A stretch of 64,000 bases of DNA from JAEZBP01 sp963832725 (GTDB taxonomy: Bacteria; Myxococcota_A; Polyangia; Polyangiales; Sandaracinaceae), in the NCBI GenBank assembly GCA_963832725.1, contig CAWHVG010000005.1, positions 310,001-374,000 on the forward strand, in the 5' to 3' direction. Under the pieces are notes generated by a model that saw nothing but the letters and a program-made list of their open reading frames with translations, made no database searches and was not told the DNA's origin. The translations under genes were made by a program, and so were the position numbers. This document shows, piece after piece, positions 40,396 to 48,500 of the stretch. Each line of letters starts with the position of its first letter. Position 1 is the first letter of the stretch.

Positions 40396-41618
40396 TGCCG
40401 CGCATCCGGCTCCGCGGTATCTGCGCATGGCTGCTCGGGGCCGCCCTCCTCGCGCTCGCCGGCTGCACCGTCTCCTACCCCGACGTGCTCGACGACGGCT
40501 TCTTCGCCTGCACGAGCGCGGCGGACTGCGGCCCCGGCCAGGCCTGCGCGGAGGGCAACGTCTACAGCCCGGACTTCTGCCGCCCCGCCTGCAACCGTGA
40601 CGACCCGAGCACCTGCCCGGACGGCGTGTGCACGGCGGCGGGCGCCTGCCTCACGCGCTGCACCATCAACCCGGACGGCACCCCGGTCGGCTGCCCGCCC
40701 GGCGACGAGTTCGCCTGCGTCCGCACCGACGCCCTTCGCGACGAGGGCGTCTGCTATCCGGCGCGGGCGTGCAGCGTCACCGGCGACTGCGCCGGCGCGA
40801 GCCAAGGCAACGACGAGCTCTGCCTGAACGACGCCCTGGGCTTGCCCGCCTCGACCGGCGGCCAGGATCTGCGCTTCGACAACCTCTATTGCACGGCGCG
40901 GGCAGACGGCGAGGGTCGCTGCCCGATGGGCTATTTGAGCTTCCAGTTCGCCAACGGCGACGGCACCGTCAGCAGCGTCTGCTACGCGCCCTGCGAGCTC
41001 GACGGCAACGGCCCTTGGTGCCCGCCTTCGACAACCTGCTTCCGCGGCTTCGGCGAGCTGGTCGGCTCCCCCGACACTCCGCCTTGCCTCCCCGGCGTCT
41101 GGGGCCTTCCCTGCGAAGACGACACCCAGTGCCTGATCGGTCACTGCCTGACGGTCGGGGACGGCCGGCGCGCCTGCACCGAGACCTGCGCCGACGCGGC
41201 GGCGTACGGCGGCTGCCACGGCCTCTCCCGCTACGCCGACTTCTTCGGCACCCCCTCGCGCTCCACCTGCGAGAGCGTCGGCGACACCGAGGTCTGCGTC
41301 CCGCGCTTCGACCTCCTCTCCCTCTGCTCCGAGCAGCTCGATTGCGTCGAGCCGACCATCACCACCTGCAGCGAGGTCGACCTCGGCGGCGGGACGCGCG
41401 CCCACGTCTGCCTGCGCTTCTGCGCCACCGCCGACGACTGCGTGGCCGGCACCGGCGGCACCGCGAGCGAGTACCGCTGCATCCCGGCGGGAGCGAGCGG
41501 CGTCTGCATGCGCAAGCGCCCGCCCGGCGCCCGCTGCGCCGAGGACGCCGACTGCCTCGAGGGGAGCTGCTGCGATCTGGGCACCCTGAAAGCCTGCGCG
41601 AGCCACTGCCCGGGCTGA
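40395..41618 (+). CDS. Cysteine-rich lipoprotein
   Basis: 407 residues. Lipobox LALAGC at about residues 19-24. The mature protein is packed with Cys in EGF-like spacing, for example CTSAADCGPGQACAEG, CEDDTQCLIGHC and CAEDADCLEGSCCDLG. This pattern is typical of myxobacterial secreted lipoproteins that depend on disulfides for stability. No catalytic motif was seen. It overlaps the PEGA gene by one base, so the two are made together and may act together in the envelope. The repeat-filled gap begins about 15-30 nt after its stop. Confidence 0.75.
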   Translation: MPRIRLRGICAWLLGAALLALAGCTVSYPDVLDDGFFACTSAADCGPGQACAEGNVYSPDFCRPACNRDDPSTCPDGVCTAAGACLTRCTINPDGTPVGCPPGDEFACVRTDALRDEGVCYPARACSVTGDCAGASQGNDELCLNDALGLPASTGGQDLRFDNLYCTARADGEGRCPMGYLSFQFANGDGTVSSVCYAPCELDGNGPWCPPSTTCFRGFGELVGSPDTPPCLPGVWGLPCEDDTQCLIGHCLTVGDGRRACTETCADAAAYGGCHGLSRYADFFGTPSRSTCESVGDTEVCVPRFDLLSLCSEQLDCVEPTITTCSEVDLGGGTRAHVCLRFCATADDCVAGTGGTASEYRCIPAGASGVCMRKRPPGARCAEDADCLEGSCCDLGTLKACASHCPG

Positions 41619-41631
41619 TCGACGCCCTCGG

Positions 41632-42425
41632 AGCCCGGCCACATCGTCGACGCAGCCCCCGTCGGCGGCGACGCTGAGAACCTACCGGCGACGATGCGGG
41701 TCTCGGCGGCGACGCTGAAAACCTACCCGCGACGATGCCCGCGTCGGCGGCGACGCTGAAGACTCACCGGCGACGATCACGAACCTACCCACGACGCTCC
41801 TCCGCGTCAGCGGCGACGCCGAACACTCACCCGCGACGTCCCCCTCGTCACCCACGACGACCGAGAACCGGCCGACGACGGCCTCCCGCGCCGGCGGCGG
41901 CGCTGAAGACTCACCGGCGACGAACACGAACCTACCCACGACGCTCCTCCGCGTCAGCGGCGACGATGAACACTCACCCGCGACGTCCCCCTCGTCACCC
42001 ACGACGACCGAGAACCGGCCGACGACGACCTCCCGCGCCGGCGGCGGCGCTGAAGACTCACCGGCGACGAACACGAACCTACCCACGACGGTCCTCGGCG
42101 TCAGCGGCGACGATGAACACTCACCCGCGACGTCCCCCTCGTCACCCACGACGACCGAGAACCGGCCGACGACGACCTCCCGCGCCGGCGGCGGCGCTGA
42201 AGACTCACCGGCGGCGGTCTTCGCGTCGTCGATGACGCCGAGAACCGACCGGCGACGAACACGAACCGACCGACGACGCCCCTCGTCGTCAGCGGCGACG
42301 CCGAGAGCTCCCCGGCGATGTCCTCCAACCGACCCGCGACGCCGACCCACTCACCCGCGACGGCCTCCGCGCTCGGCGGCGACGGCCCATCGTCGCCGGC
42401 GACGCCGTCGACCCTACCCGTGCTT
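41632..42425. repeat. Degenerate 21-bp minisatellite (~37 units) with 147-bp higher-order repeat
   Basis: The whole stretch is built of 20-21-bp units with a core GCGACG, for example GAAGACTCACCGGCGACGA, CGAACCTACCCACGACG, AACACTCACCCGCGACG. From 41758 to 42198 seven different units form a 147-bp block repeated three times at high identity (starts 41758, 41905, 42052; a fourth begins at 42199 and decays). Each block is exactly 7 x 21 bp. Because 21 and 147 are multiples of three, frames stay open on both strands. A 222-codon minus-strand frame (41682-42350) encodes heptads such as VVGRFSV and VAGESSA, but I cannot tell whether it is expressed. Confidence 0.9.
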
Positions 42426-42428
42426 TAG

Positions 42429-42746
42429 GGCACCCCGGCCGAGACCGACCAGCTCAATCTCCTGGACGGGCTCGTCCGCGCCGCCCGCGCGGCATCCCGC
42501 GACCTCGACCAGCCGGCCATCGCCGACGGCTTCGAGCACCGCCCCCTCTACAAGAGCACCGGCCGCCACAGCTCCGGCAACGCCGACGCGGGCAACGCCG
42601 ACCGGGGCAACGCCGACCGGCGCAACGCCGACCGGGGCAGCGCCGACCGGGGCAGCGCCGACCGGGGCAGCGCCGACCGGGGCAGCGCCGACCGGGGCAG
42701 CGCCAATCGGGGCAACGCCGAATCGGGCAACGCCTCCGGCAACTGA
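42429..42746 (+). pseudogene. C-terminal gene remnant ending in an Ala-Asp-Arg-Gly-Asn repeat
   Basis: A 105-codon frame without a start codon, opening right after an in-frame TAG (42426) at the end of the 21-bp array. The first half has protein-like composition (ETDQLNLLDGLVRAARAAS; QPAIADGFEHRPLYKSTGR). It then runs into ten or eleven pentapeptides, GNADR, GSADR or GNAES, and stops at 42744. The parent protein is not recognised. The 5' part is either lost or was replaced by the minisatellite. Confidence 0.4.
42574..42743 (+). repeat. 15-bp minisatellite
   Basis: About eleven copies of GGCAACGCCGACCGG or GGCAGCGCCGACCGG. Four consecutive units in the middle are identical, with more diverged units on both sides, as expected for replication slippage. 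In the frame of the remnant it encodes GNADR/GSADR pentapeptides. Confidence 0.85.
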
Positions 42747-42983
42747 GCGCCCCGAGCCTCCCGCCGCGGCCAGCGAAGGTGCGGCGGCAGCACGCCCCGT
42801 GAGCTCCAACATCTATCCGAAGGGCCTCCGCACCAACAAGGCTCACCCAGAGTCGGGAGACGATTTCTCCGCGCCGCTCGAGACCCTCTCAATCAGCGAA
42901 ACCCGGCGCACCCGGATACCCAACGACGGCCACGAGCTGCACACGACACCGCGTCCTTCCGAGTGCATCTCAGCCCGAGGTCG
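42747..42983. other. Tail of the repeat-filled gap
   Basis: No gene, repeat or hairpin stands out. Composition is slightly less GC-rich than the neighbours. Confidence 0.4.
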
Positions 42984-43226
42984 TCAAGTCGCGAGCGTGT
43001 ACACCACGCCGAACACAATCATGAGGACCAGCGCCCCGAAGTTCACGAAGCGAATCCGACGGGCGTAGATCCCCGCGTCGGTGCCGGTCCAGACCGAGAA
43101 CTCGGCGCCGCAATCCGCGCAGCGGCGGAGCCCGAGGAGCAGCGTCCCACCGCTCAGAACCCCGTGCCTCGACCAGCCGTAGACCTCGAGACGCTCGGAC
43201 TCGCAGCGGATGCAGGCGCAGATCAC
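42984..43226 (-). CDS. Small zinc-ribbon membrane protein
   Basis: 80 residues with the GTG start at 43226. Two Cys pairs, CIRC near the start and CADC about 35 residues later, would form a zinc ribbon. The C-terminus is a single hydrophobic helix (FGALVLMIVFGVVYTLA). Longer in-frame starts exist upstream but add Ser/Pro/Arg-rich sequence without order. Small proteins of this type are common and mostly unstudied; function unknown. Confidence 0.5.
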   Translation of the reverse strand: MICACIRCESERLEVYGWSRHGVLSGGTLLLGLRRCADCGAEFSVWTGTDAGIYARRIRFVNFGALVLMIVFGVVYTLAT

Positions 43227-43510
43227 GCCGCAATGATGCGCGACGACGACGCGCTCGTCGATGGTGTTCGCAACGGCCGCTCGATGAGGGAAGCTCGGCC
43301 CGCTCACGACGCAGGACCACGTCGACGAGAGGGGGGCAAGAGGAGACCGTTCGAGGGCGATGCGAGCGACAGGTTCTGGTGGCCACTCTCGGCGAGGGGC
43401 GTGGCGAAGACGGTGAGCCTTTCGGTGGTGCGCCGTGGCCATCGATGAGCGCGGGAGCGACAGCTCGGAAGGACGCGGCCTCGCGGGCGTAGATATGGTG
43501 GGGGTCGGCG

Positions 43511-44023
43511 ATGCGGAGTTGGCCACAGACACAGCGCGAGGAGCTGCGGCGGCGGCGAGCGGTCCGCAGCGTCCTCTTGATCAACGGCGCGATCGTCGCC
43601 GGCTCCGGGGCGCTGCTGGTGATCGTGTTCGGGGGCCTGGCCTCGGCGGAGGCGAGGCGAACGGGGTCGTGGGCGCCGATCGCGAGCTGGCAGTTGCTGT
43701 CCGTGCTCGGGCTCGGCGCGCTCTCGTTCGCGGGCGGCGTGGTGATGCGCAGGCGGGGCGCTCGCATGGACGCGACGACGCCGAACGCCGGGTTGCCGAG
43801 CGAGGCGGAGCTGTCGCCGGACGACCCGCGGAGGCGACTGTCGCGCACCCGGCGGAGCCTCGTCGGCGGCGGCGTCACCGTGTTCATGCTCCTCGGGATC
43901 CTGGGCTGCTTTCGCCTGGGTATGGCGCTGGAGCCGGAGTGGCTGGGAGGGGTCGTGGGCTACGCGGGCGCGGCGCTCGTCGGCGTGGCGGGCTTGACCC
44001 TCCACAGGCGCTGGGCGGGATAG
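43511..44023 (+). CDS. Four-helix membrane protein of unknown function
   Basis: 170 residues. Four hydrophobic helices: VLLINGAIVAGSGALLVIVF, LLSVLGLGALSFAGGVV, VTVFMLLGILGCF and GGVVGYAGAALVGVAGL. A basic N-terminus (REELRRRRAVR) and a basic loop after helix 2 put both ends in the cytoplasm. The linker between helices 2 and 3 is Pro/Asp/Arg-rich. No motif or family recognised. Confidence 0.65.
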   Translation: MRSWPQTQREELRRRRAVRSVLLINGAIVAGSGALLVIVFGGLASAEARRTGSWAPIASWQLLSVLGLGALSFAGGVVMRRRGARMDATTPNAGLPSEAELSPDDPRRRLSRTRRSLVGGGVTVFMLLGILGCFRLGMALEPEWLGGVVGYAGAALVGVAGLTLHRRWAG

Positions 44024-44194
44024 AGCGTCACGCGCAGCGGAAGGCGGCCTTGCCATGCGGCGGCGGCGCTCTGAGCTCGCGTGGCACACGCACTGAACGT
44101 CGCGCTCGGACGCGCCCGGGGACTCGCTCGAGCGCGAGCCATCGCCGGACGCGCCTCGGTTGCCTCGGCGCGGAGCGAACGGCACGATCCTGTC

Positions 44195-44773
44195 GTGCCA
44201 TCGTCCGCACGCCGCACCGCCACGCTCGCCGATCTCTTCGCCATCCCCGAGGAGACTCGCTTTCACGAGCTGATCGGTGGCGAGATCGTGCGCAAGGCGA
44301 CGCCGAGCGGGGAGCACGGCAACGCGCAGGGCGGAGTGGTCGGCTCGCTCCGGGCTCCGTTTCAGCGGCCTCCGGGCCGCGGCGGCCCCGGCGGCTGGTG
44401 GATCGGCACGGAGATCGAGGTGCTGCTCGGCGCCGACCTGGCGCGGCCCGACGTCGTCGGCTGGCGGCGTGAACGCAGCCCCACGATGCCGACCGGAACA
44501 CCCGTCGAGCTCCGGCCCGACTGGGTCTGCGAGGTGATCTCGCCGTCGAACGCGTCGACCGACACCGTGAAGAAGCTGCGCCTCTATCGTGCGGCCGGCA
44601 TCCCGCACTACTGGCTGGTCGACCCGCGTGACAAGACGCTGACCGTGCTCCGGTGGTCGGAGGCCGGCTACACCACGGTGTTGGCGGCCGAGGGTGGAGA
44701 GGTCGTGCGCGCGGAGCCCTTCGAGGCGATCGAGCTCGACGTCGGCGCGATCTTCGGCGACGACCCGCGCTGA
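44195..44773 (+). CDS. Uma2-family PD-(D/E)XK nuclease-like protein
   Basis: 192 residues, the usual Uma2 (DUF820) length when started at the GTG at 44195; a longer in-frame start at 44081 adds Arg/Ala-rich sequence. Family motifs: TRFHELIGGEIV, EIEVLLGADLARPDVVGW, LRPDWVCEVISPSN and TVKKLRLYRAAGIPHYWLVD. The Asp of DVVGW, the Glu of CEVISPS and the following Lys form the nuclease-like core. Uma2 proteins are very numerous in some cyanobacteria and myxobacteria; their target is unknown. It converges on the aminotransferase-like gene with a strong hairpin between. Confidence 0.85.
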   Translation: MPSSARRTATLADLFAIPEETRFHELIGGEIVRKATPSGEHGNAQGGVVGSLRAPFQRPPGRGGPGGWWIGTEIEVLLGADLARPDVVGWRRERSPTMPTGTPVELRPDWVCEVISPSNASTDTVKKLRLYRAAGIPHYWLVDPRDKTLTVLRWSEAGYTTVLAAEGGEVVRAEPFEAIELDVGAIFGDDPR

Positions 44774-44825
44774 CGTCTCGTCCGAGAGCGCGTTTCGTGC
44801 GCCGTGGCGCTCGCGACGGAGCGAT

Positions 44826-44853
44826 GCGCCGCCCGGCCGAGACCGGGCGGCGC
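44826..44853. terminator. Strong bidirectional hairpin
   Basis: GCGCCGCCCGG (44826-44836) and CCGGGCGGCGC (44843-44853) form a perfect 11-bp stem with loop CCGAGA, in the 106-nt gap between convergent genes ending at 44773 and 44880. No T-run follows. Confidence 0.5.
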
Positions 44854-44879
44854 GAAGGGTGCTCACGAGGGTCGGTCGA

Positions 44880-46022
44880 TCACGCGCCGACCGCGGCGGC
44901 GATGGCGTCGATGGTGCGGTCGCATTCCTCGTCGGTGACGCAGGGGTGCGGGCCGATGCGAAGACCCGCTCCCGCGCGCTCGTCGACGTCGATGCCGGCC
45001 TCCGCCAGAGCGTCGACCACGCTTCCGGCGTCGGGCACGTCGAGGACGATCATGCCGCCGCGCTGGGCCGCTTCGAGTGGCGTTCGGACGCTCAGCCCGC
45101 GCTCCATCGCCCGGCGGGCGAGGCGCTCCGTGAGCTGGAGGCTGCGCGCCCGGAGCGCGTCCACCGAGACCTCCTGGACGAACGAGAGCCCCGCGCGGGC
45201 GGTGTAGATCGGCTCGAGCGCGGGGGTGCCCTGCTCGAAACGCCGCGCGCCGGCGTGGGGGACGAAGTCGTCGGCGAAGCCCTTCAGCGAGGCGTGCCCG
45301 ACCCAGCCCGGATAGACGGGCTCGATGCGCTCGACGAGCTCGGGGTCGAGGTAGGCGAACGCGAGGCCCATGCCCCCGCCGTAGAGCCACTTGTGGGTGC
45401 CGCCGACGATCATGTGCGCGCCGAGCTCGCGGGCGCGCACCGGCACCACGCCCACCGCCTGGTAGGCGTCCAGGATGAAGAGCGCGCCGACCTCTCTCGC
45501 GCGGGCCGCCACGCGTTTCGCGTCGAGGAGCGCGCCGTTCCGCGGCGATACGAGCGAGAGGGCGACCACCGCCGTCCCTTCGTCGATGGCGTCGACGAAG
45601 CGCTCGGCGGACGCGTGCTCCGATCCGTCGGACGACACCTCGACCACGTCGAACCCGCGGCGCGATTGGGCCCGCCAGAGGTAGCGGCTGGAGGGGAAGT
45701 CGTCCGAGGCGACCACGATGCGCTTGCGATGCTCTTCGGGGCGGAGCCAGGCCGCGACCACGCTCTGGGCCGCGGTGGCGCTGTCCCGCAGGAAGACGCT
45801 GCCGGGCGGCGCCTCGAGGACCTGCTCGATCAGCGCGTGGATCGCGTCGTGGCGCTCGATCCACTCCTCGAGCGCGCGGCTCCTCGAGGTGAGCGTGCGG
45901 CGGTAGGCCTCGAGGTCGTCGAAGGTCTCCCGCAAGACCGGACCGAGGCACTGACACGTGAGGTAGGTCCGCTCGAGCAAGAGCGGGAAGCGCTCACGCG
46001 TGGAGGCGTCCAGCGCGCTCAC
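44880..46022 (-). CDS. Kynureninase-like class V PLP-dependent enzyme
   Basis: 380 residues, cytosolic, fold type I. The PLP lysine is in GGTHKWLYGGGM (about 210), with the cofactor Asp in LFILDAYQAVG. The C-terminal half follows kynureninase: YPGWVGH, RFEQGTPALEPIY, then LRARSLQLTERLARRA. Kynureninases cleave the side chain of kynurenine; relatives include aminotransferases and epimerases, so cleavage chemistry is inferred. The GTG start overlaps the stop of the prenyltransferase-oxidase gene by 4 nt (GTGA), which couples their translation and points to a shared pathway acting on a prenylated indole amino acid. Normal tryptophan degradation partners are absent. Confidence 0.78.
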   Translation of the reverse strand: MSALDASTRERFPLLLERTYLTCQCLGPVLRETFDDLEAYRRTLTSRSRALEEWIERHDAIHALIEQVLEAPPGSVFLRDSATAAQSVVAAWLRPEEHRKRIVVASDDFPSSRYLWRAQSRRGFDVVEVSSDGSEHASAERFVDAIDEGTAVVALSLVSPRNGALLDAKRVAARAREVGALFILDAYQAVGVVPVRARELGAHMIVGGTHKWLYGGGMGLAFAYLDPELVERIEPVYPGWVGHASLKGFADDFVPHAGARRFEQGTPALEPIYTARAGLSFVQEVSVDALRARSLQLTERLARRAMERGLSVRTPLEAAQRGGMIVLDVPDAGSVVDALAEAGIDVDERAGAGLRIGPHPCVTDEECDRTIDAIAAAVGA

Positions 46023-47826
46023 GACCACACCACCCGGTAGAGGGCGTCGAAGAACGCCCAGCCCGCGGAGGCGAGCGCTTCCACGCCGCGCAGCGCCGAC
46101 TCGGTCTTCGGCCCCTCCGGCACCAGCTTCGCCAGGTCGAAGATCTCGTCGACGTGATCGACCTCGAGCTCCTCGTGGAGCGTGAGCCACTCCATGATGA
46201 CCGGGGGCAGCTCGGACTGGCGCCGGAACTGGTCGCCGAGGAACTGATCCACCTGCCGCCCGTAGATCTCCATCATCAGCGAGGCCCCGACGCCCTCGTA
46301 CGGATCGCGGTGGAGATAGACCTCCTCGAGGTGCGCCCCCAGCTCGCGCCCGGCCTCGAGGCCCTTCTCCTCGAGCTCGTCCGACCAGTAGTCGCTCATG
46401 CCGTCGACGAAGCGCTCGAAGAGCTCGCGGTGCGCACGCGAGTAGTCCCCGTCACCCAGCTCGTCGTTGAGCTGCTTGGTGAGGATGCAGCGCATCTCGT
46501 CCTCTTCCACCCGCGCCACCACGCTCGCGAGGCGACGCGAGAAGTCGCGGGTGATGGCCTCGCGGAAGTTGTGGAGCACCAGGGCCAAGCGCTGCATGAC
46601 CAGGGGCTCGCGAGCGAGGCGCTGGAGGAAGGGGTGCCAGGTGATGGGCTCGTCCTCGTGCCTGCGGATCACCTGCAACACGGGCTCTACCGGGATGCTG
46701 GGCGCGGACACGAGCCGGACCTCCGGGTGCGTCTCGCCGACCGCGCGCTGTTCCGTCGCCAGGTACACCGTGAGCTTCGGGCAGGCCGCCTCGGCGCGGA
46801 AGGAGGCGTACGAGAAGAGCCCCGAATCCGGCCGCGAGATCGCGCTCCGCGAACGCCTCCACGATCCGTTCGAAGCGCGGCGCGGCCTCGGAGAGCGCGT
46901 CGTGCTCGCGTCCGAACGACCGCAGGGCGGTGCCGATCCGTTCGAACGCGTCCGCGTCGCTCGGCGCGTAGGCGCGGACGGGGAAGTGAACCGTGAGGTG
47001 CTGCGGTGTCGGGTCGTCGCCCACGAAGTCGTAGCAGGCGACGGCCGGGAGGTGGGCGGGCAGGAAGCCTTCGTCGCCCTTGGCGAGCGCCTGGAAGAAG
47101 AGGCGCATCGCGTCCGGATCGGAGTGGCGCGCGAGCTCGGCGGCGCGGTAGAGCGACGCCACGTCCGTCCGGTGCTTCGACACGTAGACTTTGACGCGAG
47201 CGTCTTCTGCGTCGCCGAGATCGATGGAGAAGAAGCGCAGCTCGTCGAGCCCGGGACCGCGCTCGGCGAGCCGCGCGACCGCATGCCATGCCCGCTCCAG
47301 CCCGAGCCGCTCGAGCGCTCGCTGTACGAGATCGGCCGCCCGTTCACGTCCGTGCGCGTAGGGATCGAGGTAGGCCTTGAAGCTCGCGCTGCCGTCGTGC
47401 GCGAACATGGCCGCGTGCCAGAGGGCGAACGCGGGCAACCCTCCCCCGGAGGGCACCGGCCACTCGGCAGGAAGGAAGAGAATCCTCCACGGCCCGCAGG
47501 CGTGCGAACGACACCCCGTGCTCGCTCTCGAGCCAGCCTTCGAGCGCCCGCGCGGCTCGTCCCTGGGCATCGACGGAGGGCATCTCGCCTACTGCCTCGA
47601 ACAGAAAACGGAGCTTCGGCGGCTCACTGCCGAAAGCAACCGAGAGCTCGACGGGCGTGTGGTCGTCGGAGACCAGGGACATCCAACCATCGGGAGGCGT
47701 TCTCACGGCGTGCTCAATCAGCTTGCGCGCGCGATCGAGCCCACTCTCGTCACCGTAAACCCTCTTCCACATCCTACCCAGCGCCGCGACGCTATTCGCG
47801 GCTAGGGGATCGAGCTTTCCAACCAT
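46019..47826 (-). CDS. Fusion of DMATS-type aromatic prenyltransferase and heme-oxygenase-like diiron oxidase (two frame breaks)
   Basis: About 602 residues once bridged. Residues 1-345 match DMATS/ABBA prenyltransferases, which attach dimethylallyl to tryptophan or indoles: SFKAYLDPYAHG, DARVKVYVSKHRTD, QHLTVHFPVRAYAPSDA and a final strand LFSYASFRAEAACPKLTVYL. Residues 370-600 match iron-containing heme-oxygenase-like oxidases: LHNFREAI, NDELGDGDYSRAHRELF and LTLHEELEVDHVDEI, holding the Glu/His/Asp set that binds two irons. Frames change at about 47490 (before RILFLPAEWPVPSGG) and about 46825 (before LFSYASF). Both breaks fall inside the prenyltransferase domain, which argues for sequence errors. 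The ATG at 47826 has GGAGGT 4 nt upstream. Confidence 0.78.
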
Positions 47827-47830
47827 TTCC

Positions 47831-47836
47831 ACCTCC
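47831..47836 (-). promoter_or_regulatory. Ribosome binding site of the prenyltransferase-oxidase gene
   Basis: GGAGGT on the minus strand, 4 nt before the ATG at 47826. It decides between this ATG and the in-frame GTG at 47838, which would overlap the site. Confidence 0.7.
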
Positions 47837-47851
47837 ACACTGCTGCACTCA

Positions 47852-47868
47852 GTAGGAATTCACCCTAC
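47852..47868. promoter_or_regulatory. GTAGG/CCTAC dyad upstream of the prenyltransferase gene
   Basis: GTAGG-AATTCAC-CCTAC. The core GTAGGAATT matches dyads found upstream of the multiheme cytochrome gene (53933-54019). It lies 26 nt from the start codon, in the expected operator region. Confidence 0.4.
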
Positions 47869-47927
47869 ATACGAAGCAAATGGGCGCGTGTCCGTGAATT
47901 CACGACCCGCAAACGGTGTCAGCAAAT

Positions 47928-47954
47928 CTCCTACGCACCGGCGTAGGAGTTTTT
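47928..47954. promoter_or_regulatory. Perfect 9-bp hairpin with T-run, leader or terminator
   Basis: CTCCTACGC and GCGTAGGAG enclose ACCG, and TTTTTCTTACACG follows on the plus strand. As an intrinsic terminator it would act on plus-strand transcripts, yet no plus-strand gene precedes it. Read as DNA it is a GTAGGA dyad like the others nearby, and TTTCTTACACG is repeated at 53995-54005. A regulator site is the better reading. Confidence 0.45.
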
Positions 47955-48073
47955 CTTACACGTCTCGGCGGGACCACGGACGCGTGCGCCTGCGACCGCC
48001 GTGGTCGCGGATGGATGCGATCCGCTCGATCTCGGCGGAAGACGCGCGCCAAAAGCACGCAAAACGACGCCAC

Positions 48074-48097
48074 CGCCAAGATCCGTGGATCTCGGCG
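48074..48097 (-). terminator. Possible terminator of the FIST/kinase operon
   Basis: AGATCC and GGATCT with outer GC pairs form a stem about 30 nt after the response-regulator stop (48126, minus strand). T-rich stretches (CGTTTTGC, GCTTTTGG) follow in that direction, though about 10 nt away. Confidence 0.35.
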
Positions 48098-48125
48098 AGG
48101 CGCTCGATTCGCGGTTCGGTGGACG

Positions 48126-48497
48126 TCAGCCGGCGCAGATACGCCGGAGGCGATCCGCGAGCTCGGTGGGACCGAGTCCCTTTTGAATCCAGCCGTCGGC
48201 GGACACGCTGTCCGCGAGCTGACGGAGATGGTCCACGTCCGACGACGAGAACAGGACGAGTCGCGCCTTGGACTGAGTGTTGCGTCTCACGAGCGAGACG
48301 ATCCGGTCCCCCGAGAGGGCCGGAATGTTCACGTCGACGAGGATCACGTCGGGACGGAACTCACGAACGAGGTTCGACACGCCGATCGGCGACGACGAGG
48401 TCTGAACCTCGAACTCACCCGAGAGAAAGCGAGACACCATCTCGAGCTGCGTCTCGTCGTCGTCGACGACGAGAACGCGTAGGGTAGGTTGGCTCAT
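48126..48497 (-). CDS. Single-domain response regulator (CheY-like)
   Basis: 123 residues, one receiver domain only. The acidic pair is in VVDDDE (about 9-14), the phosphoacceptor Asp in VILVDVNIP (about 55), the switch Ser in LFSSSD and the conserved Lys in WIQKGLG. All needed residues are present. It has no output domain, so it acts by protein contact or as a phosphate shuttle. It follows the hybrid kinase gene by 3 nt and is the last gene of the operon 51764-48126. Confidence 0.9.
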   Translation of the reverse strand: MSQPTLRVLVVDDDETQLEMVSRFLSGEFEVQTSSSPIGVSNLVREFRPDVILVDVNIPALSGDRIVSLVRRNTQSKARLVLFSSSDVDHLRQLADSVSADGWIQKGLGPTELADRLRRICAG

Positions 48498-48500
48498 TTG

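Noticed and set aside
41619..42983. Mobile element in the repeat-rich gap
   Set aside because: No transposase, terminal inverted repeats or target duplication seen.
42232..43068. Plus-strand frame through the repeats rich in Pro, Thr, Arg and Ser
   Set aside because: It crosses two different minisatellites and a remnant in another frame; no family features.
47928..47954. Intrinsic terminator of a plus-strand transcript
   Set aside because: The hairpin and T-run are good, but no plus-strand gene lies upstream; its arms match nearby regulatory dyads.
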